Assembly: GCA_021775355.1 (NCBI GenBank)
Contig: JAJFHZ010000023.1
Coordinates: forward strand, 1 to 64,000
DNA length: 64,000 nt
Direction: 5' to 3'
Origin: Amylibacter sp.
Lineage (GTDB): Bacteria > Pseudomonadota > Alphaproteobacteria > Rhodobacterales > Rhodobacteraceae
In this document: in pieces, positions 45,388 through 54,566 of the stretch
Layout of the letters: each line of letters opens with the position of its first letter
Position numbering within the stretch: position 1 is the stretch's first letter
Position numbers and translations under genes: made by a program
Notes under the pieces: generated by a model
Databases searched by the model: none
Told to the model about the DNA's origin: nothing
Seen by the model: only the letters and a program-made list of their open reading frames with translations

Positions 45388-46187
45388 ATAAGGTAATGAA
45401 GATAATGGCTGAAAATGAACAAATGATCCGTGCAGGTGTTGTCGTGATAACAGGCGCAGGGTCTGGTCTGGGGCGGGCTTTGGCCATTAACCTTGCCGAT
45501 CGAGGTTTGAAAGTTGTTGGTTTTGGTCGCAATAAATCGTCTTTGGAGGAAACCGCGACCCTTACCGACAAGGGCTATTTTTACCCGATGGTTGTGGATG
45601 TTGCTGATAGTTCGGCGGTTGATACGGCATTTGTTGCAATTGAAAAGGCACATGGAACTGTTACACTTTTGATTAACAATGCAGCAATACATCCGCGCCT
45701 TGATTTTCTGGACGAAACCCCTGAAAGCTTTCAGCAGACAATGAGCGTTAATCTTTGTGGGGTTGTTGCTTGTACGCATGCAGCATTAAAATCGATGCAA
45801 CAGACAGGGTTAGGACGTATAGTTAATGTAGCAAGCTTTGCTGATATTGCCCCAGCACCTGCTAGTTCCGCCTATAGCGTTTCAAAAGGTGCTGCGCGAA
45901 TTTTGACAAAAGCATTGGTTGCTGATTTGGCTGATCGCTTTCCTGACATTGTCATTACGGACTGGCTTCCGGGCATGTTGGCAACAGGGATGGGTGTTCC
46001 GGATGGGCTTGACCCAACGATTTCTGCAAAATGGGGGGCTGCGCTGGCTTTGTGGCATGATCCAAGTTTAAACGGAACCACCTTTGAACAAAATTATGAG
46101 TTACTGCCACCGCGTTCATTAAAGCGCCGTGTGAAGGATTTGATGTTGTTGCGTAAACTACCAGTCGCGCGCAAGATTATTGTTTAA
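45384..46187 (+). CDS. Short-chain dehydrogenase/reductase
   Basis: The 267 aa classical SDR has VVVITGAGSGLGRALAINLA near residue 18, LLINNAAIHPRLDFLD near 93, NVASFADIAPAPASSAYSVS with the catalytic Ser, and YSVSKGAARIL giving Tyr-x3-Lys near 169. It reduces or oxidises a hydroxyl/keto group with NAD(P). The start overlaps the GMC gene by ATGA, so a two-step oxidation/reduction at one position (an epimerisation through a keto intermediate) is a reasonable idea for this pair. In-frame ATGs at 45396 and 45405 are alternatives. It is convergent with the WecG-type gene, with a gap of only two bases. Confidence 0.87.
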   Translation: MNKVMKIMAENEQMIRAGVVVITGAGSGLGRALAINLADRGLKVVGFGRNKSSLEETATLTDKGYFYPMVVDVADSSAVDTAFVAIEKAHGTVTLLINNAAIHPRLDFLDETPESFQQTMSVNLCGVVACTHAALKSMQQTGLGRIVNVASFADIAPAPASSAYSVSKGAARILTKALVADLADRFPDIVITDWLPGMLATGMGVPDGLDPTISAKWGAALALWHDPSLNGTTFEQNYELLPPRSLKRRVKDLMLLRKLPVARKIIV

Positions 46188-46189
46188 TT

Positions 46190-46942
46190 TTAGCTGCGAC
46201 GTAAACGAAGTGCATCTACGATAAGCTTGGGCAATATTAATATACAGCGCAGATAGCGTGGACCAAGGCGTAGTGGATTGGATAGCATTCGCCACAGCCA
46301 TTCCAGCGCAAATTTACGCACCCATTTTGGTGCACGGGTTTGGCGGCCTGCTATGAAATCCAGACCAGCACCAATGGATGCAAAGCCGATATGTGGCGCA
46401 GTGATGCGCCCAAAAGCTGCAAAAAATTCTTGTTTAGGCGCGCCCAATGCCAGAAAGCACAATCTTGCATCTGAGGCATTAAGTTCTGCCAGAATAGTAT
46501 CGGCTTCTGGTCCCTTTGGATCAAAGCCAAAGGGGGGGGCGATAGCCACCACTATTTCTAAATCGGGAATTTGCTCATTTAATGCGATGGAGGCTTTTTT
46601 TAGGGTGGCATCCGTGCTGCCAACAAGCGCAATTTTAATCCGCTCTTTTGCGGCTAATTTAGCTAACGGCAGGATCAACTCCGATCCAGGCAAAAGGTCG
46701 ACAGGCTTTCCAGCAAGACGTGAGAGCCATACAATCGGATTGCCGTCGGCAACGATCAGGTCTTGTTTTACGTATGCATTACGAAAATTCTGTGAACCTG
46801 TTAGCTTTACCAGGTGGTCAAGGTTTAATGTTGCAAGTGCAAAGCCCTGCCCAAGTCGAAAGCGATTGGTTACAGTTTTATAAAGTGCATCAGCCGTTGC
46901 AAGATTAATGTGCACAGTCTCTGATTTAATGTGGAACTCCAA
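46190..46942 (-). CDS. WecG/TagA/CpsF family glycosyltransferase (GT26)
   Basis: The 250 aa protein has the family's core: LIVADGNPIVWLSRLAGKPV with the catalytic Asp near residue 66, FLALGAPKQEFFAA near 140 and the C-terminal IGFASIGAGLDFIAGRQTRA followed by PKWVRKFALEWLWRM. GT26 enzymes add ManNAc, ManNAcA or other sugars to a lipid-linked first sugar. The start is TTG at 46942 with GAGG six bases upstream. It is alone on the minus strand within the EPS locus and has its promoter in the 177-bp gap before 47120, where a GCCTA-tt-TAGGC repeat lies. Confidence 0.92.
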   Translation of the reverse strand: MEFHIKSETVHINLATADALYKTVTNRFRLGQGFALATLNLDHLVKLTGSQNFRNAYVKQDLIVADGNPIVWLSRLAGKPVDLLPGSELILPLAKLAAKERIKIALVGSTDATLKKASIALNEQIPDLEIVVAIAPPFGFDPKGPEADTILAELNASDARLCFLALGAPKQEFFAAFGRITAPHIGFASIGAGLDFIAGRQTRAPKWVRKFALEWLWRMLSNPLRLGPRYLRCILILPKLIVDALRLRRS

Positions 46943-47119
46943 CTTAGACCTCAGTTTTCTCGCATTTGCCTATTTAGGCGTATATATAGGGTATTCTGAT
47001 GTAAAACTACGACAAAAACCATTGTTATTATTCGCTTTTCTTATTTTGAGTTTTGATTGCGTTCAGTTATTGTTGTAAAGTAGTTAAAAGTTTAACACTA
47101 ACATCCCTTCGGAGATGAT

Positions 47120-48232
47120 ATGACGAGACTGTCCATCATCGGATGTGGTTTTGTAGCAGATCTTTATATGAGATCGCTTGCCAGTTATCCTGACATTAAA
47201 GTTGTTTGTGTCTTTGATAAAGACCAAGCACGCAAGGATGCATTTTGCGCCCATTGGGGTTTGCAAGCCGTTGCTTCACAAGAAGCATTATTTGAACGAA
47301 CACCTGATGGGTCGGTGATTTTAAACCTAACAAATCCAAAATCACATTTTTCTATAAATCATGCATGCTTAGAGGCAGGTTTTCATGTTTATTCAGAAAA
47401 ACCTTTGGCAATGAAGATGGATGATGCGTATAGCTTGCATAAGCTTGCGCAGGATAGAAATCTGTTACTGGCATCGGCCCCGTGTAGTGTCTTGGGTGAA
47501 TCGGCTCAAACCCTTGGGGCTGCGATTCGTGCAGACGTTGCTGGAACCCCGCGATTGATTTATGCTGAATTAGATGACGGTTTTATTTCACAAGCACCAT
47601 ATCATAAATGGGTTAGTGAATCCGGTGCACCGTGGCCCCATCGGGACGAATTTCAGGTTGGATGCACCTTGGAACATGCAGGTTATTATTTAAGCTGGCT
47701 GGTCGCTATTTTTGGTTCTGTAAAAACTGTTGTTGCGGCATCGGCGAATATTGTGGCGGCTGCGAATAATGCCCCGGACTTTTCCGTGGCAACACTGTTT
47801 TTTGAACAAGGGATAGTTGCACGTTTAACTTGTTCAATTGTAGCACCACATGACCATCAGATCCGTGTGATTGGTGATAAAGGGGTCCTGAGTGTTCAAA
47901 AAGCATGGGACAACAGTGCCAAAGTTATGATGCAGCAGCGCAAAGTGTTTCGCCGACGGTTGCTGGAGTTACCATGGGCCAAACGATTTAAATTAAAAGG
48001 CCCTACACATCCTAAAGTCGGCCGTTGGGGTGCCGCTGAAATGAATTTTGCGCTTGGGCCTGTTGAAATGTTCGCAGCGTTGCAAGAAGGTCGCCCATGT
48101 CGTTTGTCATCTGATTTTGCTTTGCATTTGAACGAGGTTACTTTGGCTATTCAAAACTCCGGCAAACACACTGGTGCGCAGCAAATGCAAACAAAGTGCC
48201 CACCGATTGAACCCATGTTGTGGGCAAAATGA
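47120..48232 (+). CDS. Gfo/Idh/MocA family oxidoreductase
   Basis: The 370 aa protein has an N-terminal NAD(P) fold, RLSIIGCGFVADLYMRSLAS, the conserved YSEKPLA motif (Glu-Lys-Pro) near residue 93 and a C-terminal substrate domain with DEFQVGCTLEHAGYYLSW. Family members oxidise or reduce sugar ring positions. GGAG is well placed before the ATG. It overlaps the following epimerase gene by ATGA. The same two domain types occur fused in a single protein at 51527-53635. Confidence 0.88.
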   Translation: MTRLSIIGCGFVADLYMRSLASYPDIKVVCVFDKDQARKDAFCAHWGLQAVASQEALFERTPDGSVILNLTNPKSHFSINHACLEAGFHVYSEKPLAMKMDDAYSLHKLAQDRNLLLASAPCSVLGESAQTLGAAIRADVAGTPRLIYAELDDGFISQAPYHKWVSESGAPWPHRDEFQVGCTLEHAGYYLSWLVAIFGSVKTVVAASANIVAAANNAPDFSVATLFFEQGIVARLTCSIVAPHDHQIRVIGDKGVLSVQKAWDNSAKVMMQQRKVFRRRLLELPWAKRFKLKGPTHPKVGRWGAAEMNFALGPVEMFAALQEGRPCRLSSDFALHLNEVTLAIQNSGKHTGAQQMQTKCPPIEPMLWAK

Positions 48233-49221
48233 GCATGACCGTAATGATAACTGGGGCGGGGGGCTTTATTGGCCGCCACTGCGTAAATGTTGCCCGTAAG
48301 CGTAAACACCATGTTATTGCTGTGGTGCGCTCACAGGCATCAATTTGTACCGATTGGATTAATGACCCATTGATCGATGTTGTTGTTACGGATCTGGCAT
48401 CGGATGATCATTCACATCTGGGAAAAGCATCTGCACGTGCAGATGCTGTGGTCCATGCTGCCGCTTCTTTGGCAGGCGACGATACACGGCAGGCACATGA
48501 TACTGTAATGGCGACACGCAAATTGATCAGTGCAATGAACAATATACCAAGGGAAAAAAGAAAACTGATCCTTGTCAGCTCCATTGCGGTTTATGATGTA
48601 ACCGCAATGGAAGAAGGTTCTGTATTGAATGAAAGCGCACCGATCGAAAATGATCCAGACCAACGGGATGCGTATTGCCGTAGCAAGCTATTACAAGAGG
48701 CTGTTGCGATGGAAGCTGCAAAAACCGGTAAACTGGATTTATTTGTGATGCGCCCAGGCGCTGTTTTTGGTCGGACGCGGCTTTGGAACGGTCACTTGGG
48801 TCACCTGCTGGGTCCAGTATTATTGCGCTTCGGTACGGTAGGGCAAGTGCCGGTAAGTTATGTTGAACATTGTGCCAAGGCGCTGGTGTTGGCGGCTGAA
48901 ATGCCGCTTTCTGGAATTGATGTTATTAATGTCATTGATGATAATTTACCTGATCGGGCCACTTATATTCGTGCTTTACGTCGGTCTGGTTGGCCAAAGG
49001 CCGTTATTCCGATCTCTTGGCACATTGTTGCGGGGTTTGCTGCCATGTGCAATCATATCCCGAATATGCCCGGGCTTTTGCGTTCAGCTGTCTTAAAGTC
49101 ACGTATGATGCCTTTGCGCTATGATAATACAAAGCTTAAGAAAAGACTTGGGTGGCAGGGTGATCTATCCTTTGATGCAGCAATGCAACACGCGATAAAT
49201 TTTCAGAGAAAGGCGGGATGA
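48229..49221 (+). CDS. NAD-dependent epimerase/dehydratase family protein
   Basis: The 330 aa extended SDR begins TVMITGAGGFIGRHCVNVAR, has LILVSSIAVYDVTAMEEGS and the catalytic RDAYCRSKLLQEA (Tyr-x3-Lys), and ends with LKKRLGWQGDLSFDAAM. It probably modifies a nucleotide-sugar or a lipid-linked sugar. The ATG at 48229 overlaps the Gfo/Idh stop (ATGA), which fixes this start over the GTG at 48220. Its separate pairing with a Gfo/Idh protein mirrors the fused gene 2.3 kb downstream. Confidence 0.87.
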   Translation: MSMTVMITGAGGFIGRHCVNVARKRKHHVIAVVRSQASICTDWINDPLIDVVVTDLASDDHSHLGKASARADAVVHAAASLAGDDTRQAHDTVMATRKLISAMNNIPREKRKLILVSSIAVYDVTAMEEGSVLNESAPIENDPDQRDAYCRSKLLQEAVAMEAAKTGKLDLFVMRPGAVFGRTRLWNGHLGHLLGPVLLRFGTVGQVPVSYVEHCAKALVLAAEMPLSGIDVINVIDDNLPDRATYIRALRRSGWPKAVIPISWHIVAGFAAMCNHIPNMPGLLRSAVLKSRMMPLRYDNTKLKKRLGWQGDLSFDAAMQHAINFQRKAG

Positions 49222-49222
49222 G

Positions 49223-50518
49223 ATGGTAAAATCTGATCACACATTGTCTGGCCCGATTGCCTATCTGACAGGTGAATACCCTCGCGCGACCGATACGTTT
49301 ATTCAACGCGAAGTGTCTGCTTTGCGCACCCTTGGTATTGAAGTGATGACATGTTCTATTCGCAAAACAGGCGCAGAGCATCTTGTCGGGGTTGAACAGC
49401 TTGAAGAAGCCAAGAACACGTTTTATGTACTGAAGGCCGCTAAATCCCCGTTGCGATTGATTGCATGTCATTTGCGAACCGCGGTGCTGACACCATACAG
49501 CTATTTTAGTACATTGTGGCTTGCCCTTTGCACGGGTTCTTCCGGCATTAAAGGGCGGTTGTATCAGCTATTTTATTTTGCAGAAGCGGTAATTTTGGCG
49601 GATTATTTAAAGCAATGCGGAGTGATACATCTGCACAATCACATTGCCATGGCAAGTTGTTCGGTCGCGATGCTGGCTAGCAATGTCAGCGGTATTCCTT
49701 TCAGTTTCACACTTCATGGCCCGGATATATTCTTTGAACCTCAGCGTTGGCGATTGGACGCAAAAATTAAAAAGGCGCGATTTGTAGCTTGTATCAGTAA
49801 CTATTGCCGTGATCAGGCGAAGGGGTTTTCTGATCCTGATTGTTGGGGCAAACTGCATATTGTGCATTGTGGTGTGGAACCTGACCGATATGCGGTTCAG
49901 CAGCCACCTGATCATGGCAGCCTTCATTTGACCTTTGTTGGGCGATTGGCTGCGGTGAAAGGTATTCCCGTTTTATTTGAAGCTTTGGGTAAATTGCTAC
50001 CGGAGAACCCGAATTTACGGGTTACCCTGATTGGAGATGGGCCGGAGCGTGCGGAACTTGAATGCGAGGCACTTGCGCTTGAGTTGCAAGATGTGATTAC
50101 GTTTGCAGGCTATCAATCGCAATCGGAAGTGGCCGCAGCTTTGCGTGAAACCGATCTGTTTGTGTTGCCCAGCTTTGCAGAAGGTGTTCCAGTTGTTTTG
50201 ATGGAAGCTATGGCTTCAGGGGTTGCAGTGATTGCAACACGTATCGCAGGAATACCTGAATTGGTGGAAGATGGGGTCAGTGGTTTATTGGTGCCCGCAG
50301 GTAATGTCGATGCGCTTGCGGATGCACTTAGCACGTTATTGAACGATAAAGCCCGCCGCATCCAGATGGGGCAAGCCGGACGTGAAAAGGTTTTGGCGGA
50401 ATTCAATATCAAACATGAAACGGCCCGGCTGGCCAAGATCTTGCATTCTTATATCTTGGATGGGGAACCGCCTGCCAAACGGCTATTGAACAATAAGAGA
50501 ATTGCGCGTGATGGGTAA
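49223..50518 (+). CDS. Family 4 glycosyltransferase (colanic-acid type)
   Basis: The 431 aa protein begins IAYLTGEYPRATDTFIQREV, a start typical of WcaL/EPS GT4 enzymes. It has FTLHGPDIFFEPQRW near residue 155, LHLTFVGRLAAVKGIPVLFE near 233, VTLIGDGPERAELE and FVLPSFAEGVPVVLMEAMAS near 313, with the E-x7-E pair. It adds a sugar to the lipid-linked repeat unit. GGGA precedes the ATG, one base after the previous stop. It overlaps the next GT2 gene. Confidence 0.9.
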   Translation: MVKSDHTLSGPIAYLTGEYPRATDTFIQREVSALRTLGIEVMTCSIRKTGAEHLVGVEQLEEAKNTFYVLKAAKSPLRLIACHLRTAVLTPYSYFSTLWLALCTGSSGIKGRLYQLFYFAEAVILADYLKQCGVIHLHNHIAMASCSVAMLASNVSGIPFSFTLHGPDIFFEPQRWRLDAKIKKARFVACISNYCRDQAKGFSDPDCWGKLHIVHCGVEPDRYAVQQPPDHGSLHLTFVGRLAAVKGIPVLFEALGKLLPENPNLRVTLIGDGPERAELECEALALELQDVITFAGYQSQSEVAAALRETDLFVLPSFAEGVPVVLMEAMASGVAVIATRIAGIPELVEDGVSGLLVPAGNVDALADALSTLLNDKARRIQMGQAGREKVLAEFNIKHETARLAKILHSYILDGEPPAKRLLNNKRIARDG

Positions 50519-51494
50519 AGGTAAAACATCAATCGGTGCTGTTGTGATCGGACGGAATGAAGGTGCACGATTGGTTAAGTGTCTGGCTTCATTAAAAGGA
50601 ATTGTTGGGCGAATTATCTATGTCGATTCCGGATCATCGGATGGTAGTATTGCGGCTGCACATCATGCGGGCGCTACAATTGTTGAACTTGATGCGGCAT
50701 ACCCATTTACAGCTGCGCGGGCCAGGACAGCAGGTTTTTTGGCATTGCAAAAAACCGGTAACATACCTGATTATGTTCAGTTTGTTGATGGTGATTGCCG
50801 CTTGCAACCTGATTGGATTGAAGCAGCGCAAATGGCTTTGGATGGCGATGAAGCCTTGGGCGTCGTTACAGGCTGGCGTTCTGAAGTGAACCGCAAACAC
50901 AGCATATATAATGCATTGTGCGATTTTGAATGGCATAGGCCGGCCGGGGAAATTTTAACCTGTGGCGGTGATATGATGGTCCGCGGCATCGCATTTGATG
51001 CGGTTGGCGGATTTGATGGAACTGTAATTGCCGCTGAAGATGATGAATTTTGTGTGCGCATCCGAAAAGCGGGTTGGAAAATCCAACGTCTGCCGATTAA
51101 AATGACACTACATGATGCCGCTATGACGCATTTCAGCCAATGGTGGTGCCGTGCCGTTCGCAGCGGTCATGGATTTGCTCAAGTAGGTGACATACACCCT
51201 GAATACTTTATGAAAGAGCGCAGGCGCGTGTGGCTATACGGCGCGGTTTTACCGTTTATAGCAATAGCGGGTCTGGGGATCAGCCCTTGGATACTAACCG
51301 TAGTGGTGGGATTGTATATCTTATCATACTTTCGCACTGTGATAGGGCTACATCGTAACGGATTGGGGATAAAAGAAGCGTTTCAACACGCTGTTTTTAT
51401 TTCACTATCGAAGTTTCCTAATTTTCAGGGTATTTTGACCTATAAATGGCGGCAGTTCAGGGGTCTTAAAATGAACATAATAGAGTATAAATAA
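50511..51494 (+). CDS. Family 2 glycosyltransferase with C-terminal membrane segment
   Basis: The 327 aa GT-A protein has IGAVVIGRNEGARLVKCLAS at the N-terminus, IIYVDSGSSDGSIAAA near 45, VQFVDGDCRLQPDWIEAA (the metal-binding D-x-D) near 88 and AEDDEFCVRIRKAGWKIQRL near 175. Two hydrophobic segments at about 243-285 (LYGAVLPFIAIAGLGI, ILTVVVGLYILSYF) anchor it. It resembles succinoglycan/ExoA-type transferases. The ATG at 50511 overlaps the preceding gene by eight bases; a TTG at 50502 is the alternative. Confidence 0.88.
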   Translation: MGKGKTSIGAVVIGRNEGARLVKCLASLKGIVGRIIYVDSGSSDGSIAAAHHAGATIVELDAAYPFTAARARTAGFLALQKTGNIPDYVQFVDGDCRLQPDWIEAAQMALDGDEALGVVTGWRSEVNRKHSIYNALCDFEWHRPAGEILTCGGDMMVRGIAFDAVGGFDGTVIAAEDDEFCVRIRKAGWKIQRLPIKMTLHDAAMTHFSQWWCRAVRSGHGFAQVGDIHPEYFMKERRRVWLYGAVLPFIAIAGLGISPWILTVVVGLYILSYFRTVIGLHRNGLGIKEAFQHAVFISLSKFPNFQGILTYKWRQFRGLKMNIIEYK

Positions 51495-51526
51495 GGACTG
51501 TGAGTTTTTGGTAAGTGAGTGTGTGA

Positions 51527-53635
51527 ATGGCTAATAATAACATCAAAACGGGTCTGGTCGGCGCCGGGTATATAGCCGGGTGGCATGGTGATGCAATAAA
51601 GGCCACAAAAGGTGTGGATGTCGCAGCTGTTTGCGATGTCTCGCAAAGTTCGGCAGAGGTGCTTGGCGAAGTTTATGGTGTTCCGGCCTTTACTTCACTT
51701 GATGATATGATTGCCGCCAATGTTTGTGATGCGGTACATATTCTGACACCCCCACAAACCCACAAAGACCTTGCTATAACCTGTTTGCAGGCCGGATTGC
51801 ACACGTTTATTGAAAAGCCTTTTGCCTTGTCACATAAAGATGCAAAAGCGATAAAAATCGCAGGACAGAAAGCGGGACGTTGTGTTGGTGTCGGGCATAA
51901 TTTCTTAGGATTACCCGCATATAATCGCCTGAAAAACAGTCATAAAAATGGCATGCTAGGCCGTGTTTCATCGGCAGAGTTTAACTGGAATTTTCCATTA
52001 ACACCGTTACGTGCTGGCCCGTTCGGATTATGGATGTTGCGTGAACCAAAGAACCTGCTGCTGGAACTCAGCCCGCATTTATTCGCTTTTGCTGTTGATC
52101 TGTTTGGTGCGCCTAAAATACTGCATCTGGAATTGGGCAAGCCGATTGAATTATCCGGTGGTGGGGAACGCCCACAATCATGGCGTATTCTTGCGCGCGC
52201 AGGAGACGTAAATCTGACATTCAACCTTTCACTGGTTGAAACGATGGATGACCGTTCAGTCACAGTGCGCGGGTCAAGTGGGATTGCACGGCTGAATTTT
52301 GCAGCCGACACGCTGGTAACAACTATTGATAATACTGCCGATATTGTGCTGAACCCGTTTGTGTTTCAGGCGTCGCATGCTTGGCAGCATTTGCGCGAAG
52401 GGATTGTTAACGCTACTCGACATATTGCATCACTGAACCGCAAGTCAGCGTATGGCCTAAGTTTCGGGAATATGGTTGATAGTTTCTATCACTCTGTGAA
52501 AACGGGGGCATCAATTGATGATCGTTTTTCAGGGCACTCAGCTGAAAAAGTTATGAAAGCGATAGAAGATACAATTGCATTGATGCCGAACAAGGGGATT
52601 GAACCTGTACGTAAAACAGTAAAAGCGCGGATCTGTAAGCCAACAGTACTGGTCATTGGTGGTACCGGATTTATAGGGCGCAACCTGACTAGAGCCTTGG
52701 TTGCGACGGGTCGGGATGTGCGCGTACTTAGCCGTGGGCGCACTGGGCCGTTTACTGATCTTGGCGGGCAGGTTGAAACCTTTTCGACCTCGCTGAAAGA
52801 CCCTGAAGGTTTGCATGCAGCAATGCAAGGTATTGAAGCGGTTTACCATCTGGCAAAATCTGTGGATACGACTTGGGAAGAATGTTTGCAAAATGATGTA
52901 GATGTGACCAAAGCCATTGCACAAGCAGCCCTTGATCAGGGTGTAAAACGCTTTGTCTATACAGGTACGATTGCATCTTATGATATGTCTGATCCAAATT
53001 GTGTGATTACCGAGGAAATCGGGTTTGATACAGATATGTCGGATCGCAATCTTTATGCCCGATCCAAAGCAGCCTGTGAGGATTGTTTGACTGAAATGCA
53101 CCAAAACGATGGGTTACCTTTGGTCATAGCGCGTCCCGGAATTGTTGTTGGGGCAGGTGGTCCATTACAACATTGGGGCATAGGGCGTTGGCAAGGGGCG
53201 GGTGCTGTCAAAATCTGGGGTCAGGGGCGCAATACTTTACCTTTTGTTTTGATAGATGATGTCTCAGACGGATTAATCCGAATGCTTGATGTTGAAGACG
53301 CAGTAGGCCAATCATTCAATTTGGTTGGAGAGCCGATGATGACCGCGCGCGATTACTTCGATGCTATATATGAAACACTTGGCGCACGTATTCGTGTGCA
53401 TTCTGGCGCGATGCACGGATTGTTTTTGGCTGATGGGGTAAAATATGGCCTGAAACGGTATGTTTTAAGACGCCGTAGCGTAACACGCCCATCTTTACGA
53501 GATTGGAAATCAAGGGCGCATTATTCCCCATTTCAAATTGACCACCCAAAACAGGTTTTGGGGTGGGCCCCGGAACAAGATCGAGATATTTTTGTTCAAA
53601 AGGCAATTACAGAAGCTAATTTATTTGGGTTTTAG
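51527..53635 (+). CDS. Gfo/Idh/MocA oxidoreductase fused to NAD-dependent epimerase
   Basis: The 702 aa single polypeptide has two complete NAD-binding enzymes. Residues 1-345 are Gfo/Idh-like (KTGLVGAGYIAGWHGDAIKA, then HTFIEKPFALSHKDA with Glu-Lys-Pro). Residues about 371-700 are an extended-SDR epimerase (KPTVLVIGGTGFIGRNLTRA, VYTGTIASYDMSD, and NLYARSKAACED with Tyr-x3-Lys near 509-513). No stop or frameshift lies between them; a linker of about 25 residues joins the two. It should carry out two consecutive sugar modifications, for example oxidation then epimerisation or reduction, with channelled intermediates. The fused pair repeats the adjacent separate genes 47120-48232 and 48229-49221. 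ATG start with weak ribosome site. Confidence 0.88.
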   Translation: MANNNIKTGLVGAGYIAGWHGDAIKATKGVDVAAVCDVSQSSAEVLGEVYGVPAFTSLDDMIAANVCDAVHILTPPQTHKDLAITCLQAGLHTFIEKPFALSHKDAKAIKIAGQKAGRCVGVGHNFLGLPAYNRLKNSHKNGMLGRVSSAEFNWNFPLTPLRAGPFGLWMLREPKNLLLELSPHLFAFAVDLFGAPKILHLELGKPIELSGGGERPQSWRILARAGDVNLTFNLSLVETMDDRSVTVRGSSGIARLNFAADTLVTTIDNTADIVLNPFVFQASHAWQHLREGIVNATRHIASLNRKSAYGLSFGNMVDSFYHSVKTGASIDDRFSGHSAEKVMKAIEDTIALMPNKGIEPVRKTVKARICKPTVLVIGGTGFIGRNLTRALVATGRDVRVLSRGRTGPFTDLGGQVETFSTSLKDPEGLHAAMQGIEAVYHLAKSVDTTWEECLQNDVDVTKAIAQAALDQGVKRFVYTGTIASYDMSDPNCVITEEIGFDTDMSDRNLYARSKAACEDCLTEMHQNDGLPLVIARPGIVVGAGGPLQHWGIGRWQGAGAVKIWGQGRNTLPFVLIDDVSDGLIRMLDVEDAVGQSFNLVGEPMMTARDYFDAIYETLGARIRVHSGAMHGLFLADGVKYGLKRYVLRRRSVTRPSLRDWKSRAHYSPFQIDHPKQVLGWAPEQDRDIFVQKAITEANLFGF

Positions 53636-53744
53636 TGAAAACGAATGCCTGCCTTAATTTATCTTTAGTTTACTGCTACAGTAAGTTGAAAAGGTATGTC
53701 CGCGTTAATAAAAGGCCCTGATCTAAGGGATATACAGTGTTGTA

Positions 53745-54560
53745 ATGGTAAATAATAAAAAAGAACTCTTGGAAATTATGTCTGATACTTTGGTGGGAAA
53801 TGGTGATTCAACTGATCTGTATGGTGGCGAAAATGCATCGACTGCTTTGGTACATCACGACCCATGGGATGAATTGAAAACCATTACTCTGAACGAAAAA
53901 CACTTGGCCAAAAACCACATCATCAGTGGCAATATAAATGCGCCTGCTCACGCATCTTTTGATGTTTTACGCACCAGATTGTTGCACACGCTTAAAGATA
54001 GGGGTTGGAACAGAGTTGCAATTACCTCGCCCACAAAGGGGTGTGGTAAGACATTTGTTGCTGTTAATCTTGCCCTTAGCCTGTCGCGCCGCGTGGATAG
54101 TCGTACAGTTCTTTTGGATATGAACCTACGGCATCCAAGCTTGGCAAAAACCCTTGGTATTTCGGATCCTGGAACGATGCAGGATTATTTATCCGGGGGT
54201 CAATTTGAAAAGGAACATCTTTTTAAGGTAAACAGCAATCTTGCTGTTGGTCTTAACAGTTCGCCCGAAGAAGCCGCTGCTGAATTGTTGCAAAGCCCGC
54301 GCACTAAGGAAACACTTGAAATTATGCAATTGGAATTACGCCCGGAGATTGTTCTATATGATATGCCGTCCGTGCTTCACCATGATGATTTGTTGTCGTT
54401 TTTACCGCAAATCGATGGTGTATTACTTGTAATAGGCGGCGGACAGACCAAAGCATCAGAAGTCCGACAAGTTGAGAAATTACTGAATGATCAAGCACCG
54501 CTTCTTGGTGTGGTGCTTAATCGGGATGAAGGAAAGATTGGGGACATTCTCAACTTCTAA
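53745..54560 (+). CDS. BY-kinase-type ATPase (CpsD/CapB-like), chain-length regulator
   Basis: The 271 aa ParA/MinD-like protein has Walker A SPTKGCGKTFVAVNLALS at about residues 95-112, Walker A' TVLLDMNLRHPSLAKTLG near 121 and a later IDGVLLVIGGGQTKASEV. This is the cytoplasmic kinase of Wzc/CapAB systems, which partners a Wzz-type membrane protein. The C-terminus ends VVLNRDEGKIGDILNF and has no tyrosine cluster, unlike autophosphorylating BY-kinases. The partner Wzz-like gene is convergent, six bases away, rather than upstream in the same operon. ATG 53745 is used; ATG 53778, preceded by GGAAA, is an alternative. Confidence 0.82.
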   Translation: MVNNKKELLEIMSDTLVGNGDSTDLYGGENASTALVHHDPWDELKTITLNEKHLAKNHIISGNINAPAHASFDVLRTRLLHTLKDRGWNRVAITSPTKGCGKTFVAVNLALSLSRRVDSRTVLLDMNLRHPSLAKTLGISDPGTMQDYLSGGQFEKEHLFKVNSNLAVGLNSSPEEAAAELLQSPRTKETLEIMQLELRPEIVLYDMPSVLHHDDLLSFLPQIDGVLLVIGGGQTKASEVRQVEKLLNDQAPLLGVVLNRDEGKIGDILNF

Positions 54561-54566
54561 CCGCAG

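Noticed and set aside
51527..53635. Fusion as a frameshift or assembly error
   Set aside because: One continuous frame with coding-like composition through the linker and no duplicated start signals at the domain border; kept as a real fusion.
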